NCBI RefSeq assembly: GCF_051513965.1
Contig: NZ_CP195847.1
Coordinates: 2,046,001-2,110,000, forward strand
Length of the DNA: 64,000 nucleotides
Direction of reading: 5' to 3'
Origin: Paramicrobacterium sp051513965
Lineage (GTDB): Bacteria; Actinomycetota; Actinomycetes; Actinomycetales; Microbacteriaceae
A model generated the notes under the pieces. That model was given only the letters and a program-made list of their open reading frames with translations, was not told the DNA's origin and ran no database searches. A program made the position numbers and the translations under genes. Of the stretch, positions 52,411-60,158 are shown piece after piece; the stretch's first letter is position 1, and the number at the start of each line of letters is the position of its first letter.

Positions 52411-52426
52411 ATGTTTACGTAAACAT
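52411..52426. promoter_or_regulatory. LacI-family operator 2
   Basis: ATGTTTACGTAAACAT is a perfect 16-bp palindrome. Its centre is exactly 35 bp from that of operator 1, and it lies 88 bases before the lacI-type start, so it may control both directions. Confidence 0.85.
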
Positions 52427-52514
52427 TGGGGATGACACGAGGATACGCAGAGGTTTCGGCATCCGTCAACTGCCTCCACTTCTCGACTACTCTGAACCTG
52501 GGAAAGCAGCCGAT

Positions 52515-53564
52515 ATGACCGACGTAGATGCAATCGACGCCACTGACAGACCGTCACGGCGCAGTGTGTCGATGGCAGATGTCGCAAATCACGCTGGAGT
52601 CTCGTCGCAGACCGTCTCACGGGTCTCCAACGGGAAGACCAATGTCGATGACGCGACCCGCGAGCGCGTGCTCGCGTCGATGCGAACGCTCGGCTACCGG
52701 CCGAACCGCGCCGCGCGCTCTCTGAAGTCCGGACGGTTCAAATCCATCGGCGTCATCATGTTCACGCTGTCGACCTTCGGCAACATGCGGACGCTCGACG
52801 CGATCGCGACGGCGAGCGCCGCAGCGGGCTACACGCTCACGCTGATGCCCGTCCCCCATCCGACGCAGGGGGCGATCAGCGGAGCATTCTCCCGGCTCAA
52901 CGAGCAAGCCGTCGATGGCATCGTCATCATCTTCGAGGCTCACGTGCTCGATGACTCTGATTTCGCGTTGCCCCGCGGCATCCCCATTGTCATCATCGAT
53001 TCCGATGCCGGCGACCGCTACACCGTCGTCGACACCGACCAGGCCCTCGGCGCGCGGACCGCCACCGAACACCTGCTGAACCTCGGTCACCGCACCGTGT
53101 GGCACGTCGCCGGCCCCGCCTCGTCGTTCTCCGCTCGCAGACGTCTCAGCACGTGGCGCGAGACGCTGACGGCGGCTGGCGCAGACGTGCCAGAACCTCT
53201 GTACGGCGACTGGTCGACAGAGTCGGGCTACCGCCACGGGCTCGAGCTGGCAGGGCGGGACGACGTCACAGCGATCTTCGCAGCAAACGACCAGATGGCG
53301 CTCGGTGTCATGCGCGCGCTGCACGAGAGCGGGCGGAGCATCCCTGGCGACATCAGCGTCGTCGGTTTCGACGACACCGACGAGTCGAAGTCGTTCTGGC
53401 CGCCGCTGACGACAGTGCATCAGGACTTCGCGGAGGTCGGGCGCCAGTGCATCGAGAAGCTCATCGGAGAGATCGAGGGCACTCACGAGAGCCCGGGAAC
53501 CACGATCGTTCCCACGCGCTTGGTCGTGCGCGACAGCACGGGCCCCGCTCCCGCACGCTCATGA
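52515..53564 (+). CDS. LacI-family repressor of the beta-galactoside regulon
   Basis: 349 residues. The N-terminal HTH is SMADVANHAGVSSQTVSRV (about residues 19-37), followed by the hinge helix RPNRAARSLKSG. The periplasmic-binding-like effector domain includes AIFAANDQMALGVMRALHES and ISVVGFDDTDESKSFWPPLT (core VVGFDDTDES). It is divergent from the sugar ABC/GH35 operon, with two matching palindromes between. It should repress that operon until a galactoside or its breakdown product binds. Confidence 0.94.
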   Translation: MTDVDAIDATDRPSRRSVSMADVANHAGVSSQTVSRVSNGKTNVDDATRERVLASMRTLGYRPNRAARSLKSGRFKSIGVIMFTLSTFGNMRTLDAIATASAAAGYTLTLMPVPHPTQGAISGAFSRLNEQAVDGIVIIFEAHVLDDSDFALPRGIPIVIIDSDAGDRYTVVDTDQALGARTATEHLLNLGHRTVWHVAGPASSFSARRRLSTWRETLTAAGADVPEPLYGDWSTESGYRHGLELAGRDDVTAIFAANDQMALGVMRALHESGRSIPGDISVVGFDDTDESKSFWPPLTTVHQDFAEVGRQCIEKLIGEIEGTHESPGTTIVPTRLVVRDSTGPAPARS

Positions 53565-53746
53565 CGAGCTCGGGCGTCTGAAGGTCCCGCCCGCAGCAGA
53601 CGGTCTTCCTTGTCGCTCCTCTGAAGAACTCCCTACCCCCAGTTCACGTGGTATTTCTCACTTTTCGATGGATGCCGCATGGAGACCTACTTATGGTGAT
53701 CTCACGCGGCGAGGGGCCGTGTGTAATTTCTGAGGGGAAACTGACC

Positions 53747-54361
53747 ATGTCACAGACGGTCGAAGCTGCGAGCACGCCTCGCAAACGGTTCACGAAGGTC
53801 CGCGCGATTCTTGCCGGAGGCATAGTTCTCGGCGTCGGCGCCGCCATAACGCTTGCTGCGTGGAACGATTCGGAGTTCGCCACCGGAACGTTCGCTTCCG
53901 GATCCTTCAACCTCGAAGGGTCGACGGATGGCACATCCTTCACAGATCATGCGTCAGCACCTGGCGCCACGCTCGATTTCGCTGTGAACCCCTCGAACCT
54001 CTCGCCGGGAGACACGGTCGCAGCGCCCTTCTCGGTGAGACTCGCTGCGGGCACGACGAATGATGCGGACGTGCAGATCAACGTGACGACCGCTGACGAG
54101 GTTTCGGGGCTTGAGTACACGATTGTCTCGGTTGCCGACCATGCCGCGTGCACAGCGGCAGCAACCGGCTCAGAGGTCGTGCCGAGTGGCGCGGTCTCCG
54201 CCGCGACCAACGTCGGAGGCTTCGCGCTCACGAAGGGAACGTCGGACGACGTCGCCGGTGAAGCCACGACGCTCTGTGTGATCGTCAGTGCGCCATCGGT
54301 GACGCAGAACCAGTCCGGCTCCGTGACGTTCGAGTTCAAGGCGACGTCCAAGGAGTCATAG
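53747..54361 (+). CDS. SipW-dependent-type exported protein 1 (TasA-like)
   Basis: 204 residues from ATG 53747 (GAGGGGAAA upstream); a longer frame lacks a site. The signal peptide is of the alternate SipW class: basic RKRFTKVRA, hydrophobic ILAGGIVLGVGAAITLA, then AAWNDSEFATGTF at 37-49. Cleavage is expected near LAA-W. The mature part is a Thr/Ala/Ser-rich beta domain (~150 residues) with two cysteines, as in CalY/TasA-like fibre or surface proteins. The next gene starts 2 bases after the stop, followed by the dedicated signal peptidase gene. Confidence 0.85.
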   Translation: MSQTVEAASTPRKRFTKVRAILAGGIVLGVGAAITLAAWNDSEFATGTFASGSFNLEGSTDGTSFTDHASAPGATLDFAVNPSNLSPGDTVAAPFSVRLAAGTTNDADVQINVTTADEVSGLEYTIVSVADHAACTAAATGSEVVPSGAVSAATNVGGFALTKGTSDDVAGEATTLCVIVSAPSVTQNQSGSVTFEFKATSKES

Positions 54362-54363
54362 CG

Positions 54364-54981
54364 ATGGGGCGGCACTCGTCTGCACCCTCGCGCGGGTGGT
54401 TCACGAAAGTTCGCGCAGTACTCGCTGGCGCCGTCGTCCTCGGCGTCGGCGGTGCCGTGACGCTCGCCGCATGGAACGACTCGGAGTTCGCGACGGGAAC
54501 GTTCGCGGCCAGCACCTTCGGCATCGTCGGCTCGACGAACGGCACGCAGTTCAGCGAGCACACTCAAGCCGACGATGCCGCCACCCTGGCGTTCGCCGTT
54601 CCTTCGGGCGGGATGTCGCCCAACACGACGGTGTATGCGCTGTTCTCTGTGAAGACGACCGCGGCCTCGACCGTCGGCGGAACGGTGGCTCTCACCGCTA
54701 CGTCAACGAACAGCGATGGCCTTGGCGGATACCTCACCTACGGAGTGCGCGTGATCAATGGCACCACGTGCAACACGTCCACCTTTTCGAGTGGAACTGA
54801 GGTCGTTGAGCCCGGCGCACCGTTGAGTGCGAACGGCACAGCGACGACCTCGGTGCAGAAGGCCGGCGGAAACACCGTGAACTACTGCTTCGCCATCACC
54901 ATGTCCAGCTCGACGCCGAACTCCATGCAAGGCACATCGGTGACGCCGTCGTGGAAGTTCGTGGCCACTTCAGACTCGTAA
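54364..54981 (+). CDS. SipW-dependent-type exported protein 2 (TasA-like)
   Basis: 205 residues. The signal region GWFTKVRAVLAGAVVLGVGG then TLAAWNDSEFATGTF (33-47) is nearly identical to that of protein 1, while the mature domains differ, so signal and mature parts evolve at different rates. The mature domain is Thr/Ser-rich and beta-like, with paired cysteines at CNTSTF and NYCFAI. Protein 1 and protein 2 are probably paralogues that co-assemble or alternate at the surface (inference). Two bases separate the genes; the SipW-type peptidase follows 15 bases later. Confidence 0.85.
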   Translation: MGRHSSAPSRGWFTKVRAVLAGAVVLGVGGAVTLAAWNDSEFATGTFAASTFGIVGSTNGTQFSEHTQADDAATLAFAVPSGGMSPNTTVYALFSVKTTAASTVGGTVALTATSTNSDGLGGYLTYGVRVINGTTCNTSTFSSGTEVVEPGAPLSANGTATTSVQKAGGNTVNYCFAITMSSSTPNSMQGTSVTPSWKFVATSDS

Positions 54982-54996
54982 TAAAGGGGAATCACC

Positions 54997-56136
54997 ATCG
55001 CGAGAGCACGGCGGCGTCTGAGCAGCATTCTTGGTGGGATGCTGCTCAACGTCGCTGCCGTGGCAGGCGTGATCTGCATCGTTCTCGTCGCGCTGAGCGT
55101 TGTTTTTCACATCTCACTGATCATGTTCAAGACAGGGTCGATGACGCCGACGATCCCGCAGGGCTCCGTTGCGGTGGTGCGCGAGATTCCCGCATCCGAT
55201 ATCGCCGTCGGCGACGTCGTCACTGTCGATCGTGAGGGAAAGCTCCCGATCACCCACAGGGTGACGTCGGTCGAAGGCAGCGGCGACACACGCACCATCA
55301 CGATGAAGGGTGACGCGAACCCCACAGAGGATGCTTCGCCGTACACGGTCTCTCACGTGCGGATCGTGCTGGCTTCCGCCCCACACTTGGCGACAGTCAT
55401 CGTGTGGTTCTCCAATCCGCTGATTCTCGGTGCGCTGACGCTCGCGGCATCCGCTCTTGTCACTTGGGCCTTCTGGCCTCGGGAGCAGCACCGCTCACGA
55501 CCACGACGTCGAGCTCGTCACGCCAGGAACGCCGCTGTGTTTGCTGTGCTCATCGGTGGTGCTGGCCTCGCCGTGATGCCGAGCGGAGCAGCGCACGCTG
55601 CGGACTCCGTAGTGCACGGCGACCACATCACCATCACGACTGTCGGCGATGCCGAGGCAATGGCCGCGATGGCACCGAACGTACCGGTGGAGTGGCAGGT
55701 GGGCGTCACCGTCCACGGTCCCGGGGACGGCAACGCTGTTGTGGATCTCTCAACCGATGGCGACCTGACGCTCAACGTCGACATTCGAGCGTGCAGTGTT
55801 CGCTGGGTCGGCGACGGCTGCCCCGGCGAAGAAGAAAGCGTCACCGATGTCAGTCAGCTGACGGGAGCGCAGACCAACGTCGACCTGTTGGGCATGCCGA
55901 CGTCTGAAGAGCGCTGGCTGCGATTCGTCGCGACTCTTCCAACAGAGTCGCACGGGACGATGACGGTCGATGTGCGAGTGACCGCGCACGGGGAGAGCGT
56001 CAGTGGATCGTCCGAAGCCTCGACACTGCCGCGGACGGGGACGAATGCGTGGCCCGCGATCGGGCTGGCCATCGGTGCGATCGTTGTCGGACTGATCATC
56101 GCGGGGATCGCGTCGCACTCACGGAGGCGAGCATGA
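54997..56136 (+). CDS. SipW-type signal peptidase fused to an LPXTG surface domain, apparent ATC start
   Basis: 379 residues if read from ATC 54997, which has AAGGGG at 54984-54989 and adds the basic lead ARARRRLSS before the first membrane helix; the first ATG (55039) has no ribosome site and would delete it. Helix 1 spans ~17-38. The peptidase domain has Ser48 in KTGSMTPTIPQGS, His87 in ITHRVTS and acidic residues at 106 and 112 (GDANPTED): the Ser/His, ER-type class, not Ser/Lys. Helix 2 is at ~141-160. A basic stretch RSRPRRRARHAR then leads into an internal signal-like helix ending AHAAD (~202), a ~140-residue exterior domain, LPRTG at 344-348, a last helix and RRR. One chain thus carries a peptidase and a sortase-type wall protein. 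Sits in operon with its likely substrates. Confidence 0.82.
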   Translation: MARARRRLSSILGGMLLNVAAVAGVICIVLVALSVVFHISLIMFKTGSMTPTIPQGSVAVVREIPASDIAVGDVVTVDREGKLPITHRVTSVEGSGDTRTITMKGDANPTEDASPYTVSHVRIVLASAPHLATVIVWFSNPLILGALTLAASALVTWAFWPREQHRSRPRRRARHARNAAVFAVLIGGAGLAVMPSGAAHAADSVVHGDHITITTVGDAEAMAAMAPNVPVEWQVGVTVHGPGDGNAVVDLSTDGDLTLNVDIRACSVRWVGDGCPGEEESVTDVSQLTGAQTNVDLLGMPTSEERWLRFVATLPTESHGTMTVDVRVTAHGESVSGSSEASTLPRTGTNAWPAIGLAIGAIVVGLIIAGIASHSRRRA

Positions 56137-56663
56137 CCGGCCGGCACGCACGCCCCAAGACGCGAGCGAACAGGATGCCGCGAGTTCGTGTCCTCGCAGT
56201 GATCACGGCGTTTGTGCTTGCGCTCACAGTGATCACGCCTAAGCCTGAGGCGACGGAAGCCGCGTGGACAGACGGCGAGCTGACGTCCTCGACGCTTGTG
56301 GCAAATACGCTCGTGCCGCCCACAGATGTGAGCTGCAGCGTTGGGCGCGTCTTGCTCGACGGCCTTCTCCAGCAAGCAGTCACAGTGACGTGGTCGCCTC
56401 CGTCGACGGGCGCCGCCCCACAGGCCTACCACGTCACTTTGACACCCTCCGCCGGCAGTGTCGGTGCCCCACAAGGGACATATTCGACCCGCGGTTCAGA
56501 GACGTCGATCAGTGTCCCGACATCAACACTCATTGGACTTGGCTCGAGCAGTCTGAAGGTCTATTCTCGAGCAGGCTCAGAGTGGTCATCCGCAGCCGGA
56601 AGTCCCGTGAGAACTGTGAACGTGATCAGTCTCGTTGTCGGAGTTTCTGTGACGTGCCAATAG
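56133..56663 (+). CDS. SipW-dependent-type exported protein 3
   Basis: 176 residues from ATG 56133, which overlaps the peptidase stop (ATGA). The N-terminus RMPRVRVLAVITAFVLALTV then TEAAWTDGELTSSTL (42-56) carries the same AAWxDxE block as proteins 1 and 2, though the hydrophobic part differs. The mature region (VTVTWSPPSTGAAPQAYHVTL, core VTVTWSPPSTGA) resembles a fibronectin-type III fold, with cysteines at VSCSV and the C-terminal VTCQ. Last gene of the operon. Its job could be capping or anchoring of the first two proteins; this is inference from position. Confidence 0.8.
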   Translation: MTGRHARPKTRANRMPRVRVLAVITAFVLALTVITPKPEATEAAWTDGELTSSTLVANTLVPPTDVSCSVGRVLLDGLLQQAVTVTWSPPSTGAAPQAYHVTLTPSAGSVGAPQGTYSTRGSETSISVPTSTLIGLGSSSLKVYSRAGSEWSSAAGSPVRTVNVISLVVGVSVTCQ

Positions 56664-56736
56664 AATCTGTGATTCGCTGCACGACGTGATCCGCCTGCTG
56701 AATCAGCACCCGCCCCGCGCACAATGCGCCGCCGAT

Positions 56737-57759
56737 CTACGGAGCGCACACCGGCTTATCGAAGTCGAAGTATGAGATCGTCAGCCTCTCATTCAGGTCC
56801 TGCCCGTTGAATCCGCTCACGCCGATCTGCGCCATGTCGCCATTCACTCCGCCATTCTCAGCTGCCTCGACATCGAAGCTGAGAACGACGACATCGTCCG
56901 CCTCGAGGGGCCGACCGAGGTTGAAGCTGTACGCGCCACCGGAGCTCTCGAAGACGACATCGCTCAGAATGCTGTTGCCGTTGTGCGTCGCACCGGTGAG
57001 CGAGACAGACGATACGAGGCCCGTGTCAAGTCTCAGGTAACCGGTGACCGCTTCCGGTGTCGGGTTCGGCCCGACTGATGTCACAGTGACGGACGTCGGA
57101 ACATCGAACGTGCAGCTGCCAGATGTCAGAGACGTGGTCTCTGTCTCGAGCGTGAGTCCCCACGGCGTAGCCGGGTAGGGGGTCGATGTGAACGGACCGA
57201 AGATGTTGTTTGAAGTATCGGCGTCATCATCGGAGAGGATCGTCCAGGACGGCTCCACGTAGTCGTCGAACACATCGTTCGGGTAGGCAAATGAACCGTC
57301 GAACCTGGTGATCACTCGAAGGGCGTTCGGCCCGAAGACGTCGGTCTCTACCTCGACTTGCTGCGGCACGGTGAAGGTGAACGTCGAGGCATCGCCCGAG
57401 GCAACCGGTGTGGAGAAGGGGATGGGCTCCGACCCGGAAATCGTCACCTCTGTCGGGGTGAAGACGCGGTTGTCATAGCGCACCTGGACCAAAACGCTGC
57501 CAGCAGGAGCAGGCTCAGGCCCGTTGTTCAGCAGCGTGAAACCGAGCGGATCTGCCGTCTCGTATCGAGTAGTGAGATCTTTGTTGAAGTACGTCATCCC
57601 ACTCCCCATCTGCAGTCCGTCCGCAAACAGATCGACAGCGCCCGCAGTGCTTGCCGCGGCGGCCGGAGTGGCAGCTGCGACAGCGATGACTGGAGCGCTC
57701 CACGCGGCCGCTGTGACCACCGTTCTGCGGGAGATGGAGGGGGCGATTTTTTCTACCAT
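56737..57759 (-). CDS. Tat-signal exported protein, 340 residues
   Basis: The N-terminus SISRRTVVTAAAWSAPVIAV (Arg11, Arg12) then ATPAAAAS matches the signal pattern of 916-1536 and 23266-23754. The mature part (~300 residues) looks like two or three immunoglobulin-like beta domains, with conserved-looking text LTLETETTSLTSGSCTF and VTVTSVGPNPTPEAVTGYL (core SVGPNPTPEAVTG). Two cysteines are visible, one mid-chain (SGSC) and one three residues from the end (PVCAP), the same layout as in the first family member. No sortase motif. It is convergent with the SipW operon, with 73 bases between the stops, so the two export classes lie side by side. Confidence 0.78.
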   Translation of the reverse strand: MVEKIAPSISRRTVVTAAAWSAPVIAVAAATPAAAASTAGAVDLFADGLQMGSGMTYFNKDLTTRYETADPLGFTLLNNGPEPAPAGSVLVQVRYDNRVFTPTEVTISGSEPIPFSTPVASGDASTFTFTVPQQVEVETDVFGPNALRVITRFDGSFAYPNDVFDDYVEPSWTILSDDDADTSNNIFGPFTSTPYPATPWGLTLETETTSLTSGSCTFDVPTSVTVTSVGPNPTPEAVTGYLRLDTGLVSSVSLTGATHNGNSILSDVVFESSGGAYSFNLGRPLEADDVVVLSFDVEAAENGGVNGDMAQIGVSGFNGQDLNERLTISYFDFDKPVCAP

Positions 57760-57873
57760 TCAAGAGCCTTTCTCGAGCTGAGCCAAATAGTAAGGCCACG
57801 AGCGACTTTCGGGTATGGGTACTTCTCCCCTGTTACTCTCCAATCCCCCGGGCACGAGGCGTAGCCTGGAGGC

Positions 57874-58341
57874 ATGACCGACAACCCCGAAGCTCGCAGC
57901 ACGATCGTCGCTCGCATCGCAGACCAGATTCTGCACAACAATCCGTCGGGACGACGACTCGTCGCGGTTGAGGGCACGGATGCTGCCGCGGCATCCCACT
58001 TCGCTGATGACGTCGCGGATGAGCTGCGTTCGCGGGGTCAGCAGGTCACGCGTCGATCGGTCGGCGCCGTCGAGGAAGCGACCCTGCGCGCGGACACCGT
58101 CGAGCCGTTCCGCTCGGGGTCGCTCGAAGGAACCTCTGACGACACGATCCTCATCGTCGATGGCGAGCGCCTGCTCAATGCGTCGGTCATCGGCATCTGG
58201 CACTACACCGTGTGGACGTTTGCGGAGGGCACGCTTCCGCACGGCAAGGCGGACTTCATCGTCGATCTGACCGACGATCAGCGGCCCAACGAGCACTACT
58301 ACGACCTGTGCAAGCTGCCGCCCTCATTCGGCGAGCGCTGA
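57874..58341 (+). CDS. Uridine-kinase-like protein lacking a P-loop
   Basis: 155 residues. The layout is that of small P-loop nucleoside kinases: VAVEGTDAAAASHFADDVAD where GxxxxGKS is expected, then a helix, then DTILIVDGERLLN as the Walker-B-like strand, and WTFAEGTLPHGKADFIVDLTDDQRP. The phosphate-binding Gly-Lys-Ser/Thr is missing (TDAAAAS instead), so ATP binding in the usual way is unlikely. Similar annotated proteins in actinobacteria are called nucleoside kinase-like hypothetical. It may be a regulatory or ligand-binding relic. Convergent with the RDD gene, 11 bases apart. Confidence 0.6.
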   Translation: MTDNPEARSTIVARIADQILHNNPSGRRLVAVEGTDAAAASHFADDVADELRSRGQQVTRRSVGAVEEATLRADTVEPFRSGSLEGTSDDTILIVDGERLLNASVIGIWHYTVWTFAEGTLPHGKADFIVDLTDDQRPNEHYYDLCKLPPSFGER

Positions 58342-58352
58342 ACCGGAGAGGA

Positions 58353-58895
58353 CTACTGCGGCGGGTACGGCTGCTGCGGTGACTGATACTGCGGCGGGTA
58401 CGACGGGCCGGGCGGCATCTGCTGCGGCACCTGCTGAACTCCCCACTCACCAACCGGCACGACGCCCCTCACGAGACGCTGTGTGTGGACTCTGTCCGGC
58501 CCGGTCGATACCGATGAGTCGAACAGCGCCATGACGAACATGATCGCGAGCAGCGGCCACAGCCACCGGTGGAACATCACCCACATCATCCGCGCGTTGT
58601 GAGCACGCCTGCCCGTCGCCACGGAGAAGAACGCGGTGCCTGCGACGAGGCATCCAATGCTTCGACCGTTGAAGCAGACGAGCCCGTACAGCGCGGGCAG
58701 CAGAAGCACGACGACGATCATGACGATCGTCTTCGCCGTCGCGCTCACGGTCGCAGAGTCGAGGACGCTTGCCGTCACCCCGATGCCGACGCCGACAAGC
58801 GCCAGTGTGATGACGTCATCCACAATCCACGATGCAAAGCGTCTGCCGGTGCTCAGCGGCGCAGAAGAAGACAGGTCACGGATAGGAGGCGTCAT
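58353..58895 (-). CDS. RDD family membrane protein
   Basis: 180 residues from ATG 58895. The opening STGRRFASWIVDDVITLALVGVGI (core RRFASWIVDDV) is the RDD pattern with Arg and Asp residues at the first membrane helix; three to four helices follow. The C-terminal ~40 residues are Pro/Gln/Tyr-rich (QQMPPGPSYPPQYQSPQQPY), a cytoplasmic low-complexity tail common in actinobacterial RDD proteins, though more often N-terminal. Transport of ions or small solutes has been proposed for some members. No link to neighbours is evident. Confidence 0.83.
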   Translation of the reverse strand: MTPPIRDLSSSAPLSTGRRFASWIVDDVITLALVGVGIGVTASVLDSATVSATAKTIVMIVVVLLLPALYGLVCFNGRSIGCLVAGTAFFSVATGRRAHNARMMWVMFHRWLWPLLAIMFVMALFDSSVSTGPDRVHTQRLVRGVVPVGEWGVQQVPQQMPPGPSYPPQYQSPQQPYPPQ

Positions 58896-58958
58896 AAACG
58901 TCAGAGTAATGGGCGGCACCGACCCGAGCGATGGGATGAACTCCCCATCGTGGAGAAC

Positions 58959-60158
58959 TCAGATGACCGAGAGGGTCTGCCTCGCGATCTCGAGCTCTTC
59001 GTTCGTCGGCACGACAAGTACGGTGACCGACGATTCGTCGGTCGAGATGACACGGATGCCGTCGCCGCGACGCTCATTGCGCGCAGCATCCAGCTCGATG
59101 CCGTAGTTCTGCAGCCCGTCGAGCGTCTCCGCCCGCACCTCGGCGCTGTTCTCGCCGATGCCGGCCGTGAAGATGACCGTGTCGACGTGGCCGAGCTGGA
59201 AGAAGTAGCCGCCGAGGTACTGCTTGAGCCGGTGCACGTACACGTCGAGCGCGTTCCGTGACGCCGTGTCGCCCCGATTCGCACTCTCCGTCAGGTCACG
59301 CATGTCGCGGTGCCCCGAGAGACCGTAGATTCCGCTCTTCTTGTTGAAGAGGTCGTCGAGCTCGGCCACTCCCATATCGGCGCGACGGTGCAGGTGGAAC
59401 GCGACCGCCGGGTCGATGTCGCCCGTGCGCGTACCCATGACGAGTCCCTCGAGCGGAGTCAGCCCCATCGAGGTCTCGACGGACTTGCCCCCGCGCACGG
59501 CGGTCATCGACGCCCCGTTGCCGAGGTGCAGCACGATCTGGTTCAGATCGGCGACGTCGCGCTCAAGGAACCGCGCCGCCTCCTCCGAGACGAACTTGTG
59601 GCTCGTGCCGTGGAACCCGTACTTCCGCACGCGGTACCGCTCCGCCGTCGCGGCATCCAGTGCATACGTGTACGCCTTCGGCGGCAGCGTCTGATGAAAA
59701 GCGGTGTCGAACACGACCACGTGCGGCACGTCGGGGAACGACTCCTGCGCAGCCGTGATGCCCTCCACGTTCGCCGGGTTGTGCAGCGGCGCCAGCTCGG
59801 AGAGATCCTGAATGTTGATCTTCACGAGGTTCGTGACGACCGTGGGCTCGAAGAACCGCGCACCGCCATGCACGACCCGGTGGCCGACGGCGACAGGAGG
59901 ATGCTCCGTGAGCGACGGACCGTGCTCGGCGAAGAAGTCCAGCATCGCCGCGAACCCCTCGGTGTGGTTGCGGATCGCGCGCGTCTGCTCGTGAGTCTCC
60001 TCCTCCCCCGAGTCGGTGACGTCGTGATGGACGATGTGCGCTTCGTCGGTTCCGATGCGCTCGACGAGACCGCGGGCGAGCGTGGTCTCGGCATCCATCT
60101 CGATCAACTGGTACTTGAACGACGACGACCCGGAGTTGATGACGAGAACGGAGGTCAT
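58959..60158 (-). CDS. ackA: Acetate kinase
   Basis: 399 residues. VLVINSGSSSFKYQLIEM is the N-terminal family signature; HRVVHGGARFFEPTVV, DTAFHQTLPPKAYTYAL, RKYGFHGTSHKFV and HLGNGASMTAVRGGKSVETSMG (core LGNGASMTAV) are all present. The enzyme interconverts acetyl phosphate + ADP with acetate + ATP. Its ATG overlaps the pta stop by 4 bases, so translation is coupled and the pathway acetyl-CoA to acetate runs from one message. Confidence 0.97.
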   Translation of the reverse strand: MTSVLVINSGSSSFKYQLIEMDAETTLARGLVERIGTDEAHIVHHDVTDSGEEETHEQTRAIRNHTEGFAAMLDFFAEHGPSLTEHPPVAVGHRVVHGGARFFEPTVVTNLVKINIQDLSELAPLHNPANVEGITAAQESFPDVPHVVVFDTAFHQTLPPKAYTYALDAATAERYRVRKYGFHGTSHKFVSEEAARFLERDVADLNQIVLHLGNGASMTAVRGGKSVETSMGLTPLEGLVMGTRTGDIDPAVAFHLHRRADMGVAELDDLFNKKSGIYGLSGHRDMRDLTESANRGDTASRNALDVYVHRLKQYLGGYFFQLGHVDTVIFTAGIGENSAEVRAETLDGLQNYGIELDAARNERRGDGIRVISTDESSVTVLVVPTNEELEIARQTLSVI

